This document shows, piece after piece, positions 32,954 through 42,585 of a stretch of 64,000 nucleotides of DNA. This stretch comes from ZC4RG42 sp003242425 (lineage in GTDB: Bacteria > Pseudomonadota > Gammaproteobacteria > Burkholderiales > SG8-39). The stretch is from contig CALCIE010000052.1 of assembly GCA_937907425.1 (NCBI GenBank), positions 1-64,000 on the forward strand. Direction: 5' to 3'. The notes under the pieces were generated by a model. That model was not told the origin of the DNA. It saw nothing but the letters and a program-made list of their open reading frames with translations, and did not search any database. Within the stretch, counting starts at the first letter, position 1; each line of letters begins with the position of its first letter. The position numbers and the translations under genes were made by a program.

Positions 32954-35900
32954 GTGCGTCTAACTCAACTAAAACTCGCCGGATTCAAATCCTTTGTCGA
33001 CCCGACCACCATCCACGTCCCGGGCAAGCTGGTCGGGATCGTGGGGCCGAACGGCTGCGGCAAATCCAACATCATCGATGCCGTGCGCTGGGTGCTGGGC
33101 GAATCGAAGGCTTCCGCCCTGCGCGGCGAGTCGATGCAGGACGTCATTTTCAACGGCTCGACGCTGCGCAAGCCGGTGGCGCGCGCTAGCGTCGAGCTCG
33201 TGTTCGACAACAGCCTCGGCAAGGCAGCCGGCCAGTGGTCGCAGTACGCCGAGATTTCGGTCAAGCGCGTACTGACCCGCGACGGCGAATCCTCCTACTG
33301 GATCAACAACACCCAGGTCCGCCGCCGCGACGTGCAGGACATCTTCCTGGGTACCGGCGTGGGCCCGCGTGCATACGCCATCATCGAGCAGGGGATGATC
33401 TCCCGCGTGATCGAGGCCAAGCCCGAGGAGCTGCGCATCTTTCTGGAAGAGGCGGCGGGGGTTTCCAAATACAAGGAACGGCGGCGCGAGACCGAGCACC
33501 GGCTGGAGGATACGCGCGAGAACCTCGCCCGGGTCGAGGACATCCGCAGCGAGCTCGCCGGCCAGATCGAGAAGCTGACCCAGCAGGCCGAAGTTGCTAA
33601 GCAGTACAAGAACTACCAGGCCGAGGCGCGCGACAAGCAGAACCTGCTCTGGTATCTGCGCAAGCAGGACGCCGAAGCCGAGGCGCAGCGCCTGCAGCGC
33701 GAGATCGACCAGGCGGTCAACGCCCTCGAAGCCGAAACCGCGCGTCTGCGCGAAATCGAAGCGCGGCTGGAAGCGGTGCGTGCCGAGCACTATGCCGCCG
33801 CCGATGCCGTGGCCGCCGCGCAGGGCGAGTTCTACAGCGTCAACACCGAAGTCTCGCGCCTGGAAACCGAGATCCGCTACGTCAGCGAAAAGCGCCAGCG
33901 CCTGGAGGCGCAGGTCGCGCAGCTCGAACAGCAGATCGAACAGTGGCAGCGCCAGCGCGAAGAGCTGGGCGAAGCGCTCGGCATGTGGCGCAGCCGGCGC
34001 GAGCAGGCCGCCGAGCGCATCGCCCTGGCGCAGGCGCGCGTCGACGAAGAACAGGCGAGGCTGCCCGAGGCGGACGAAGCTTTCCGCGCCTCGCAGGCGA
34101 GTTTGAACGAGGCGCGCGACGCCATCGCGCGCGCCGAACAGGCCTTCCGGGTCGAGCAGACCCACCTCGAACACGTCGGCAAGACCATCCAGCAGCTGGA
34201 GGTGCGCGAGGAACGGCTCATCGCCGAGCGCGAGGGGCTGGTCGAGCCGGACCAGGCGCGCCTTGAGGAATTGCAGGAATCGATCGCGCTCGCCGAGGCG
34301 GAGCTTGCCGAATGCGGTGAACGCATCCGCGCGCTGCAGGAGGAGCTGCCGCAACTGGAGGCGGCCCGTGCCGAGGCCTTGCAGCGGCTGCAGGAACTGC
34401 AGCGCGAAGGCCATACCCTCGAAGGCCGGCTCAGCACCCTGCAGAAAATCCAGGCGCAGGTCGAACAGAACGGCAAGATCCAGGACTGGCTGGAGAAATA
34501 CGACCTGCAGCACCTGCCCCGACTGTGGCAGAAGATCACGGTCGAACCGGGCTGGGAGGTGGCCGTCGAGTCGATCCTGCGCGAGCGGCTGCACGCGCTC
34601 GAACTGTCCGATCCCGACGTGCTGCAGCGGCTGCTCGAGGATGCGCCGCAGGCCAAGCTCAGCGTCTACGGCCGCGAAATCGGCGCGGCGCCTGCACAGC
34701 CCTACAACGAATTCCAGCCGCTCTCGGCCCTGGTGCGCTGCAACGACGAGGCCGTACGCGCCGTGGTGGAGGACTGGCTGCACGGCTGCTACGCGGTCGA
34801 AGGCGTGCCGCGCCTGATGACGCGCCTTGCGCTGCCGCCCGGCACGGTGCTGGTGAACCGCGAAGGCCACCAGTTCACGCGCTACGCCGTGGCGTTCCAC
34901 GGCCCGGACACCGGCGACGCGGGCATCCTGGCGCGTCAGCGCGAGATCGAAGGTCTGACGGAGGAAGTCGCCCGCAGCGCGCAGCGCATCGAAGAGGCGC
35001 GGCGTGCGCAGGAGGAAGCCGAGCGCGCCCTTGCCGAGCGGCGCGCCCGGCTCGCCGAGCTGCAATCGCGCGAAGCCGGACACAACCGCGAACGCCACGC
35101 GTTGCAGATGGAACTGCTCAAGCTCACCGAGGGCGTGACGCGGGTGCGCGAGCGTCGCGCGCAGATCGATCAGGAGCTGGAGGAACTGCGCGCGCAGAAG
35201 GAGGCCGAGCAGGAGCAGCAGGCCCAGGCCGAAGCGAATCTCGAACGCCACCAGGCCGAGATCGACGAGCTCTACATGCGCTACGAAAGCGTGAAGGCGG
35301 CCTACGACGCGGCCGGTCAGGCGCTGGAGCGGCAGCGCCAGGCGGTGCAGGCGGCCGAGCGCGAACTGCAGGAAGCGCATTTCGCCGAGCGCGAATGCGC
35401 CGGCAAGGTGGCCGAGATCGAGCGTTCGATCGAGAATCTCGCCGAGCAGATCGAACGCGCCCGGGAAGGCCGCGAGGCCGCGCAGGCCGAATTGCAGGAC
35501 GTGCGCGACGAGGGCCTGCGCGAGCAGCTGCAGGCAATCCTCGAACAGCGCAGCGAACGCGAACAGCGCCTCGCCGAAGCGCGCGACCGTCAGGAGGAAC
35601 TGACCCAGGCACTGCGTGAAGCCGACGAGGAGCGTCTCGCCTGCGAACAGAACCTGCAGCCGCTGCGCGACCGCATCGGCGAGCTGCGGCTGAAGGAACA
35701 GGCCGCGCGCCTCAACTACGATCAGTACGCCGAGCAGCTTGCGGCGGCCAATGCCGACGAAGCGCTGCTCGCGCAAATGGCGGAACAGAACAAGCAGCGC
35801 CCCAACGCGCTGCAGGCCGAGATCAACCGCCTCAACCAGTTGATGAGCGATCTGGGCGCCATCAACATGGCGGCGCTGGAGGAACTGGCCGCGGCCACCG

Positions 35901-36475
35901 AGCGCAAGGCCTTCCTCGATTCCCAGGCCGAGGACCTCACCCAGGCGCTCGAGACGCTGGAAAACGCCATCCGCCGCATCGACCGCGAGACACGCGAGAA
36001 GCTGCAGCAGACCTTCGACGAGGTGAACGGCCATTTCAGCCGCATGTTCCCGGCCCTGTTCGGCGGCGGCGAGGCGAAACTGGTGATGACCGGCGACGAG
36101 ATTCTCGACGCCGGCATCGAGGTCCATGCCCATCCGCCGGGCAAGCGTAATTCGAGCATTCATCTGTTGTCCGGCGGCGAAAAGGCGCTCACGGCGATCG
36201 CGCTGGTGTTCTCGCTGTTCCAGTTGAACCCGGCGCCGTTCTGTCTGCTCGACGAGGTGGACGCGCCGCTCGACGACACCAACACCGAGCGTTTCTGCGA
36301 CCTGGTGCGCAAGATGTCGGAGCACACCCAGTTCCTGTTCATCAGCCACAACAAGATCACCATGGAGATGGCCGAGCAGCTCATCGGCGTCACCATGCAG
36401 GAGCAGGGCGTCTCGCGCGTCGTGGCGGTGGATATCGAAGAAGCGATGCGTATGAAGGATTCGGTGGCGGCGTGA
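32954..36475 (+). CDS. smc: Chromosome segregation/condensin ATPase SMC
   Basis: 1173 residues, start at a GTG with no evident Shine-Dalgarno. The Walker A GPNGCGKSNIIDA lies near residue 32-44. Two long coiled coils flank a hinge of about 500-650 with the WQKITVEPGWEVAVESILRERL region. The C-terminal ABC signature LLSGGEKALTAIAL and Walker B FCLLDEVDAPLDD complete the head. It forms the ring of bacterial condensin with ScpA/ScpB, which are not in this window. Followed by zipA after 35 bp and in the same direction. Confidence 0.97.
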   Translation: MRLTQLKLAGFKSFVDPTTIHVPGKLVGIVGPNGCGKSNIIDAVRWVLGESKASALRGESMQDVIFNGSTLRKPVARASVELVFDNSLGKAAGQWSQYAEISVKRVLTRDGESSYWINNTQVRRRDVQDIFLGTGVGPRAYAIIEQGMISRVIEAKPEELRIFLEEAAGVSKYKERRRETEHRLEDTRENLARVEDIRSELAGQIEKLTQQAEVAKQYKNYQAEARDKQNLLWYLRKQDAEAEAQRLQREIDQAVNALEAETARLREIEARLEAVRAEHYAAADAVAAAQGEFYSVNTEVSRLETEIRYVSEKRQRLEAQVAQLEQQIEQWQRQREELGEALGMWRSRREQAAERIALAQARVDEEQARLPEADEAFRASQASLNEARDAIARAEQAFRVEQTHLEHVGKTIQQLEVREERLIAEREGLVEPDQARLEELQESIALAEAELAECGERIRALQEELPQLEAARAEALQRLQELQREGHTLEGRLSTLQKIQAQVEQNGKIQDWLEKYDLQHLPRLWQKITVEPGWEVAVESILRERLHALELSDPDVLQRLLEDAPQAKLSVYGREIGAAPAQPYNEFQPLSALVRCNDEAVRAVVEDWLHGCYAVEGVPRLMTRLALPPGTVLVNREGHQFTRYAVAFHGPDTGDAGILARQREIEGLTEEVARSAQRIEEARRAQEEAERALAERRARLAELQSREAGHNRERHALQMELLKLTEGVTRVRERRAQIDQELEELRAQKEAEQEQQAQAEANLERHQAEIDELYMRYESVKAAYDAAGQALERQRQAVQAAERELQEAHFAERECAGKVAEIERSIENLAEQIERAREGREAAQAELQDVRDEGLREQLQAILEQRSEREQRLAEARDRQEELTQALREADEERLACEQNLQPLRDRIGELRLKEQAARLNYDQYAEQLAAANADEALLAQMAEQNKQRPNALQAEINRLNQLMSDLGAINMAALEELAAATERKAFLDSQAEDLTQALETLENAIRRIDRETREKLQQTFDEVNGHFSRMFPALFGGGEAKLVMTGDEILDAGIEVHAHPPGKRNSSIHLLSGGEKALTAIALVFSLFQLNPAPFCLLDEVDAPLDDTNTERFCDLVRKMSEHTQFLFISHNKITMEMAEQLIGVTMQEQGVSRVVAVDIEEAMRMKDSVAA

Positions 36476-36510
36476 GCCCGCGTCGTCGCGACTGAACGGG
36501 GAAGTCACGC

Positions 36511-37650
36511 ATGAGCGACTTGCAGCTCGGCCTCTTGATCATCGGCGCGCTGGTCGTGCTGGCGGTCGTCGTTTACAACAAATGGCAGGAGCACCGGCTG
36601 CGCCGCAAGACCGAGAGTGCGTTCTCTTCCATGGTGCGCGAGGACGTGCTGCTGGGCGGCGGCAGCACGCAAGACGAGGGCGCGGCCGACCCGACCTTCG
36701 CCCCGGCGGAAGCGGCGGCGGTGCGGGTCGAACACATCGTGGGAGACCTCGAAGCGCCGGCGGACGCCGATCCCGAACCGGTTGCGGCGCCTGCGCCGGA
36801 CGCCGGCGCGGAGGCCGCGCTGCCGTATGCCGAACTCAACGAGGCGCTGGACTGCATCGTCACCTTCGACTGTCCCACGCCGGTAAACGGCGCCTGGCTC
36901 GCCGCGCGGGCCGAGCCGCTGTTCGATCTGGACGTGGCGAGGCTGATGCACTGGGAGGGCTATGACGAAGTCGCGCAGAGCTGGGGCGCGGTGCGGCCCG
37001 AACAGGACTATTCGGTCGTGCGCGCCGGTCTGCAGCTGGCGACCCATGCCGGGCCCATTCCGCAATACCAGCTCGAATCCTTCGCTTCCGCGACCGTGGA
37101 ACTGGCGCTTCAGCTTTCGGCCGACGTGAACGTCATCGATACCGAGTCGGTCTATCAGCAGGCCGTCAAGCTGGAACACTTCCTGAACGAATTCGACGTG
37201 CAGGTGGGACTGTCGGTGGTCACCGACGGCGGCCGCGGCATTCCGGGCACCAAGATCCGCGGCGTGGCCGAGAGCGCGGGCTTCGAGCTCCGCAAGGACG
37301 GGCGCTACCATCGCTACGACGAATCGGGCGTCGAGCTCTACACCCTCGCCAACATGGAGCCGATGCCCTTCCATCTGGACACCCTGCGCACGCTCACCAC
37401 GCGCGGCGTGACGCTGCTACTCAACGTGCCGCGCGCGCCCGGCGTGCCGGCGACTTTCCGCAGCTACATCCAGTTCGCGCGCCAGCTCGCCGAAGCGCTC
37501 GACGGCACCATCGTGGACGACAACCGGCAGCCGATCGGCGAGCGCGCCATCGAACAGGTCGGCGCGCAACTGTCCGCCATCCATGAGGCCATGGCCGCGG
37601 CCGGCATCCCGGCGGGAAGCCCCGCGGCGCGGCGCCTGTTTGCCGCATGA
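36511..37650 (+). CDS. zipA: Cell division protein ZipA-like
   Basis: 379 residues. An N-terminal membrane anchor (about 6-22) leads into a charged, Pro/Ala-rich linker, then the FtsZ-binding ZipA C-terminal domain (about 200-350), with PMPFHLDTLRTLTTRGVTLLL and FARQLAEALDGTIVDDNRQP. In the betaproteobacteria this ZipA-domain protein sits between smc and ligA as here. Divergence from E. coli ZipA is substantial, so functional equivalence is inferred. It overlaps ligA by 4 bp (ATGA). Confidence 0.85.
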   Translation: MSDLQLGLLIIGALVVLAVVVYNKWQEHRLRRKTESAFSSMVREDVLLGGGSTQDEGAADPTFAPAEAAAVRVEHIVGDLEAPADADPEPVAAPAPDAGAEAALPYAELNEALDCIVTFDCPTPVNGAWLAARAEPLFDLDVARLMHWEGYDEVAQSWGAVRPEQDYSVVRAGLQLATHAGPIPQYQLESFASATVELALQLSADVNVIDTESVYQQAVKLEHFLNEFDVQVGLSVVTDGGRGIPGTKIRGVAESAGFELRKDGRYHRYDESGVELYTLANMEPMPFHLDTLRTLTTRGVTLLLNVPRAPGVPATFRSYIQFARQLAEALDGTIVDDNRQPIGERAIEQVGAQLSAIHEAMAAAGIPAGSPAARRLFAA

Positions 37651-39668
37651 GCGACACCGTACCGGCCGAGGTCCGCGCGCGGGTCGAAAGCCTGCGCCGC
37701 GAGATCGAGGAACACAACTACCGCTACTACGTCCTCGACGCGCCCACCATCAGCGACGCCGAGTGGGATGCGCTGTTCCGCGAGCTGCAGCAGCTCGAGG
37801 AACGCTATCCCGAGCTCGTCACGCCCGATTCGCCCACGCAGCGCGTCGGCGCCGCGCCGCTTGCCGCCTTCGCCTCCGTCAAGCACGTCGTGCCGATGCT
37901 CTCGCTCAATAACGCCTTCAGCGAGGAGGACATCGAGGCCTTCGACCGGCGCGTGCGCGAGGCGCTGGGCGTGGATACTGTCGCCTACTACTGCGAACCC
38001 AAGTTCGACGGCCTGGCGATCAGCCTGCGCTACGAGCACGGCCGCCTGGTAGAGGGCGCCACGCGCGGTGACGGTTACACCGGCGAGGACGTCACGGCCA
38101 ACGTGCGTACGGTGAAGAGCATTCCGCTGCGGCTGGCGACCGATCGCCCGCCCGCGGTGCTGGAAGTGCGCGGCGAGGTGCTGATGTGGCGCAAGGATTT
38201 CGAGCGGCTCAACGCGCAGCAGCTCGAGCGCGGCGAAAAGACCTTCGCCAACCCGCGCAATGCCGCCGCCGGCAGCCTGCGCCAGCTCGATCCGCGCATC
38301 ACCGCGAAGCGGCCGCTGCGCTTCTTCGCCTACGGCGTGGGCCATGTGGAAGGCTGGCGCCTGCCGCCGACGCAGCACGAGCTGATCGAGGCGCTCGCGC
38401 AATACGGCTTCGCGGTATCCGAGTACCGCAAGGTCGCGCACGGCACCGCCGGGCTCTACGCGTACTACAACGACATGCGGGCGCGGCGCGATACGCTGCC
38501 TTACGACATCGACGGCGTGGTCTACAAGGTGGACAGCCTGGCGCAGCAGGAGGAGCTGGGCTACGTCTCGCGGGCGCCGCGTTTCGCCGTTGCGCACAAA
38601 TATCCGGCCGAAGAGGCGCAGACCGAACTGCTCGCCATCGAAGTGCAGGTGGGCCGCACCGGGGCGCTCACGCCGGTGGCGCGGCTCAAACCGGTCTTCG
38701 TGGGCGGCGTCACCGTCACCAACGCCACGCTGCACAACGAGGACGAAGTGCGGCGCAAGGACGTCTGGCCGGGCGACACGGTCGTCGTGCGGCGGGCGGG
38801 CGACGTCATTCCCGAAGTGGTGAGAGTGGCGAAGGCGGGGCCGCGCCGCGAGCGGGACCGTTTCCGGATGCCGTCGCAATGTCCCGTCTGCGGTTCGGCG
38901 GTGGTGAAACTGCCGGACGAGGCGGTGGCGCGCTGTTCGGGCGGTTTGTTCTGTCCGGCGCAGCGCAAGCAGGCGCTGCTGCACTTCGCTTCGCGTCGCG
39001 CCATGGACATCGAGGGCCTGGGCGAGAAGCTGGTGAACCAGCTCGTGGACAACGGCATCGTCCGTACGCCGCCCGATCTCTACCGGCTGGGCGTGGCCAA
39101 GCTCGCGGCCCTGGAACGCATGGGCGAGAAATCGGCGCAGAACCTGCTCGAAGCCATCGAGCGTTCGCGCCGGACTACGCTGACGCGTTTCATCTACGCC
39201 CTCGGCATCCGCAACGTGGGCGAGGCCACCGCCAAGGACCTCGCCGACCACTTCGGCACGCTAGATGCTTTGATGAGCGCCGATGAAGCGGCGCTGCTTG
39301 AAGTCCGGGATATCGGCCCCATCGTAGCTAAGTCGATCCGGCAGTTCTTCGACGAACCTCATAACCGGGAGGTGGTGGAGCAGCTTTGCGCCGTGCTCAC
39401 CATCGAAGCGGCGCCCCGGCCGGTGAAGTCCGGGGCGGCGGCCGGTAAGACGTTCGTGCTCACGGGCACGTTGCCCGGTATGACCCGAGACGAGGCGCGG
39501 GCGCTGATCGAGGCGCACGGCGGCAAAGTCGCGGGATCGGTGTCCAAAAAGACCGATTACGTCGTCGCCGGTGCGGACCCGGGCAGCAAGCTCGCGAAAG
39601 CGGAAGAACTCGGGGTGCCCATCCTCGACGAAGCCGGACTCATCGAGCTCTTGCAACGGAATAGGTGA
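37647..39668 (+). CDS. ligA: NAD-dependent DNA ligase
   Basis: 673 residues, family length. The adenylation lysine is in YYCEPKFDGLAI. The nucleotidyltransferase domain is followed by the OB fold, a four-cysteine zinc site (CPVCGS, then CSGGLFC about 20 residues on), helix-hairpin-helix repeats (IYALGIRNVGEATAKDLADHFGT) and a C-terminal BRCT domain (about 595-670, VLTGTLPGMTRDEA...). Seals nicks in replication and repair. Translationally coupled to zipA. Confidence 0.97.
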   Translation: MSDTVPAEVRARVESLRREIEEHNYRYYVLDAPTISDAEWDALFRELQQLEERYPELVTPDSPTQRVGAAPLAAFASVKHVVPMLSLNNAFSEEDIEAFDRRVREALGVDTVAYYCEPKFDGLAISLRYEHGRLVEGATRGDGYTGEDVTANVRTVKSIPLRLATDRPPAVLEVRGEVLMWRKDFERLNAQQLERGEKTFANPRNAAAGSLRQLDPRITAKRPLRFFAYGVGHVEGWRLPPTQHELIEALAQYGFAVSEYRKVAHGTAGLYAYYNDMRARRDTLPYDIDGVVYKVDSLAQQEELGYVSRAPRFAVAHKYPAEEAQTELLAIEVQVGRTGALTPVARLKPVFVGGVTVTNATLHNEDEVRRKDVWPGDTVVVRRAGDVIPEVVRVAKAGPRRERDRFRMPSQCPVCGSAVVKLPDEAVARCSGGLFCPAQRKQALLHFASRRAMDIEGLGEKLVNQLVDNGIVRTPPDLYRLGVAKLAALERMGEKSAQNLLEAIERSRRTTLTRFIYALGIRNVGEATAKDLADHFGTLDALMSADEAALLEVRDIGPIVAKSIRQFFDEPHNREVVEQLCAVLTIEAAPRPVKSGAAAGKTFVLTGTLPGMTRDEARALIEAHGGKVAGSVSKKTDYVVAGADPGSKLAKAEELGVPILDEAGLIELLQRNR

Positions 39669-39673
39669 GTGCA

Positions 39674-40555
39674 ATGATGCCCATAACGAAAGCCGTCTTC
39701 CCGGTCGCAGGCTTCGGAAGCCGTTTCCTGCCGGCGACCAAGGCGAGTCCCAAGGAAATGATGCCGGTGGTGGACAAGCCGCTCATCCAGTACGCGGTGG
39801 AGGAAGCGGTCGCCGCGGGCTGCACCGAAATGATCTTCATCACCGGCCGTCACAAGCGCGCCATCGAGGACCATTTCGACAAGGCCTACGAAATCGAGAA
39901 CGAACTGGCCACGCGCGGCAAGCAGGAGCTGCTGGAAGTGGTGCAGGGCATCCTGCCCAAGCACGTGAACTGCATCTACATCCGCCAGCCCGAACAGCTC
40001 GGTCTCGGTCACGCGGTGCTGTGCGCCCAGCCGATCGTGAACAACGAGCCCTTCGCGGTCATCCTGGCCGACGACCTGATCGACGCGCGCGTGCCGGTCA
40101 TGAAGCAGATGACCGATCTCTTCAACCGCGAAGGCCGCTCGCTGCTGGGCGTCATGGAAGTCCCGCGCGACCAGACCGGCAGCTACGGCATCGTGCGTTC
40201 GACGCGCATCGACGACCGGCTGGAATCCATCGAGGCGATCGTGGAAAAACCCAAGCCTGCCGAGGCGCCTTCCAACCTCGCGGTCATCGGCCGCTATGTG
40301 CTGACGCCGCGCATCTTCCATCATCTGCGCAACGTCCGGCCCGGCGCCGGCGGCGAGATCCAGCTCACCGATGCCATCGCCTCGTTGCTGCGCGAAGAGC
40401 GCGTGTTCGCCTATCGCTTCGAAGGCACGCGCTACGACTGCGGTTCCAAGCTCGGCTATCTGCAGGCCACCGTCGCCTTCGGCCGCAAACATCCGGAAGT
40501 CGGTCAGGAGTTCGACGCCTGGCTGCGCGCGGGCGGCGAAGCCGCGGCCGCCTGA
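39674..40555 (+). CDS. galU: UTP-glucose-1-phosphate uridylyltransferase
   Basis: 293 residues. Makes UDP-glucose. Motifs: VAGFGSRFLPATKASPKEMMPVVDKPLIQY, LGLGHAVLCAQP, ILADDLID, GEIQLTDAI. The ATG at 39674 (or the next codon, 39677) is placed behind the AGGTGAG Shine-Dalgarno at 39663-39669; a GTG at 39665 overlaps the ligA stop and is less likely. It may feed envelope sugar synthesis. Confidence 0.95.
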   Translation: MMPITKAVFPVAGFGSRFLPATKASPKEMMPVVDKPLIQYAVEEAVAAGCTEMIFITGRHKRAIEDHFDKAYEIENELATRGKQELLEVVQGILPKHVNCIYIRQPEQLGLGHAVLCAQPIVNNEPFAVILADDLIDARVPVMKQMTDLFNREGRSLLGVMEVPRDQTGSYGIVRSTRIDDRLESIEAIVEKPKPAEAPSNLAVIGRYVLTPRIFHHLRNVRPGAGGEIQLTDAIASLLREERVFAYRFEGTRYDCGSKLGYLQATVAFGRKHPEVGQEFDAWLRAGGEAAAA

Positions 40556-40694
40556 ACGACCCGATCCCTCTTCCTTGCGGCATGCCCGGGTCCGTCCGCG
40601 CGGCCCGGGGCCGAAATCCGTTTCGCGCGCCGGATGTGCTCGCGGGCGAGTTTCCCTATACTTGGGCCCCGTTTGCACGGCAGCGGAGCGCCGC

Positions 40695-41240
40695 ATGATG
40701 ACGAAGGAAGAAGCCTGGCGGATGCTGAACGAGGCGGAGCTCGTCTGCACGCCCGACCAGGTCGAACAAGCGATCGGACGCCTGGGCGACGAAATCGCCG
40801 CGCGCCTGCACGAGCGTTTCCCGCTCGTGCTGTGCGTCATGAACGGCGCCCTGTACTTCTGCGGCAAGCTGTTGCCGCATCTGCGGTTCCCGCTTACGCT
40901 CGACTACGTCCACTGCTCGCGCTACGGCGAAGGCATCGACGGACGCGAGATCCGCTGGAAAGTCCCGCCGCCCGCGCACGTGAAGGGCCGTGCGGTGCTG
41001 GTGCTCGACGACATCCTCGACGAGGGCCATACGCTGGCGGCGATCAAGGCGCGCGTGCTCGAACTGGGCGCGGTCTCCTGCGACATCGCGGTACTGACCG
41101 AAAAGCAGACGGGGCGGCCCAAGCCCGTGCAGGCCGATTTCGTCGGGCTAGAAGTGCCGGACCGCTTCGTCTTCGGCTGCGGGCTGGACGCCTACGGCCT
41201 GTGGCGCAACCTGCCGGCGATCTACGCCTTGAAGGCCTGA
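40695..41240 (+). CDS. hpt: Hypoxanthine-guanine phosphoribosyltransferase
   Basis: 181 residues; type I phosphoribosyltransferase with the PRPP loop VLVLDDILDEGHTL, purine-ring contacts in VGLEVPDRFVFG and the flexible loop around HCSRYG. Salvages hypoxanthine/guanine. GGAG lies six bases before the ATG. The open frame extends 5' into the intergenic part after galU without support. It is followed by mtnP, giving a purine salvage pair. Confidence 0.9.
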   Translation: MMTKEEAWRMLNEAELVCTPDQVEQAIGRLGDEIAARLHERFPLVLCVMNGALYFCGKLLPHLRFPLTLDYVHCSRYGEGIDGREIRWKVPPPAHVKGRAVLVLDDILDEGHTLAAIKARVLELGAVSCDIAVLTEKQTGRPKPVQADFVGLEVPDRFVFGCGLDAYGLWRNLPAIYALKA

Positions 41241-41285
41241 GCCGGATTCGCGCCGGCTTTCCGCAAGCATTCGAACGGATTCATC

Positions 41286-42029
41286 ATGTTGGCAATCATC
41301 GGCGGCAGCGGCCTCACCAAGCTGAGCAACCTCGACGTCACCTATCGCAAGGCCACGCGTACGCCTTACGGCGAACCCTCGGGCGCGCTGACTTTCGGCA
41401 AGATCCGCGGACGGGATGTGATCTTCCTCGCGCGTCACGGCTACGGCCACACCATCCCGCCGCACGAGGTGAACTACCGCGCCAATATCTGGGCGCTGCA
41501 ACAGGAAGGCGTCAAACAGGTGATTTCGGTCGCATCGGTGGGCGGCATCCGTGCCGACCTCGTGCCCGGCACCCTGGTGGTGCCCGACCAGATTCTCGAT
41601 TACACCTGGGGGCGGCCCTCCACCTTCTTCGACGGCGGCGGCGACGGCCCGGTCGTGCACGTGGATTTCACCCATCCCTATTCGGAGCCGCTGCGGCAGG
41701 CTATCCTGCAGGCGGCGCGCGCCTGCGGGGAACCTATCGTCGACGGCGGCGTCTACGCTGCTACGCAGGGGCCGCGGCTCGAAACGGCTGCCGAAGTCCG
41801 GCGCCTCGAGCGCGACGGCGCCGACATGGTCGGCATGACCGGCATGCCGGAAGCGGTGCTCGCGCGCGAACTGGAATTGCAGTACGCCACGATCGCGGTC
41901 GTGGTGAACTACGCCGCGGGCAAGGGCGACAGCGCGGACGGCATCCCCTTCGACCAGATCGAGTCCGCCCTCCAGGACACCGTTGCGCGCGCACGGCGCG
42001 TGCTCGAGGAACTGGTGGTGGCGCTATAA
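41286..42029 (+). CDS. mtnP: S-methyl-5'-thioinosine / methylthioadenosine phosphorylase
   Basis: 247 residues, the short form of the PNP/MTAP trimeric family. Motifs are IIGGSG (phosphate loop), ARHGYGHTIPPHEVNYRAN, ASVGGI, GVYAATQGPRLETAAEV and MVGMTGMPEA. Short proteobacterial members related to Pseudomonas PA3004 prefer methylthioinosine; specificity here cannot be fixed by eye. It recycles the purine and methylthioribose of polyamine/quorum-signal synthesis. The hpt gene upstream would salvage the released hypoxanthine. Confidence 0.85.
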   Translation: MLAIIGGSGLTKLSNLDVTYRKATRTPYGEPSGALTFGKIRGRDVIFLARHGYGHTIPPHEVNYRANIWALQQEGVKQVISVASVGGIRADLVPGTLVVPDQILDYTWGRPSTFFDGGGDGPVVHVDFTHPYSEPLRQAILQAARACGEPIVDGGVYAATQGPRLETAAEVRRLERDGADMVGMTGMPEAVLARELELQYATIAVVVNYAAGKGDSADGIPFDQIESALQDTVARARRVLEELVVAL

Positions 42030-42048
42030 CAAGGAGCGCAGCTTCGTC

Positions 42049-42579
42049 ATGATCCGCGAAGTCCTGAGAATGGGCGATCCGCGCCTGTTGCAGAAGGCGC
42101 AGCCGGTGGAGCAGTTCGACACTCCGGAATTGCACGCGCTGATCCAGGACATGCGCGACACCATGGCGCACCTCAACGGCGCGGGGCTGGCGGCGCCGCA
42201 GATCGGCGTCGGGCTGCAGGTGGTGATCTTCGGCGTCAAGCCGAGCCCCGGGCGGCCCGATATCGAGGAAGTGCCGGACACGGTGCTCATCAACCCCACG
42301 CTCACGGCGCTCGGCAACGAGATGATCGAATCCTGGGAAGGCTGCCTGTCGGTGCCGGGAATGCGGGGCCTGGTGCCGCGCTTCCGCCACATCCGCTACC
42401 AGGGCTTCGACGAGAAGGGCAACAAGATCGACCGCACGGTGGAGGGCTTCCACGCCATCGTCGTGCAGCACGAGGTCGATCATCTGCACGGCATCCTCTA
42501 TCCCATGCGCATCCGCGATCTCTCGAACTTCGGTTTCGCGGACGTGCTCTTCCCCGGCCAGGCGCTCGAGGACGACTGA
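42049..42579 (+). CDS. def: Peptide deformylase
   Basis: 176 residues. Removes formyl groups from nascent proteins. The three family motifs are intact: GAGLAAPQ (44-51), EGCLSVPG (97-104, ligand Cys99) and QHEVDHLHG (140-148, H141, E142, H145). The ATG at 42049 follows AGGAGC about 11 bases upstream. It runs convergently into glnD with 6 bp between stop codons. No fmt gene is adjacent, unlike the common def-fmt pair, so a second def may exist elsewhere. Confidence 0.94.
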   Translation: MIREVLRMGDPRLLQKAQPVEQFDTPELHALIQDMRDTMAHLNGAGLAAPQIGVGLQVVIFGVKPSPGRPDIEEVPDTVLINPTLTALGNEMIESWEGCLSVPGMRGLVPRFRHIRYQGFDEKGNKIDRTVEGFHAIVVQHEVDHLHGILYPMRIRDLSNFGFADVLFPGQALEDD

Positions 42580-42585
42580 GCGCGC

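Noticed and set aside
32969..36508. 1179-codon open frame on the minus strand
   Set aside because: Exact antisense of smc; composition reflects reverse complement of coiled-coil codons.
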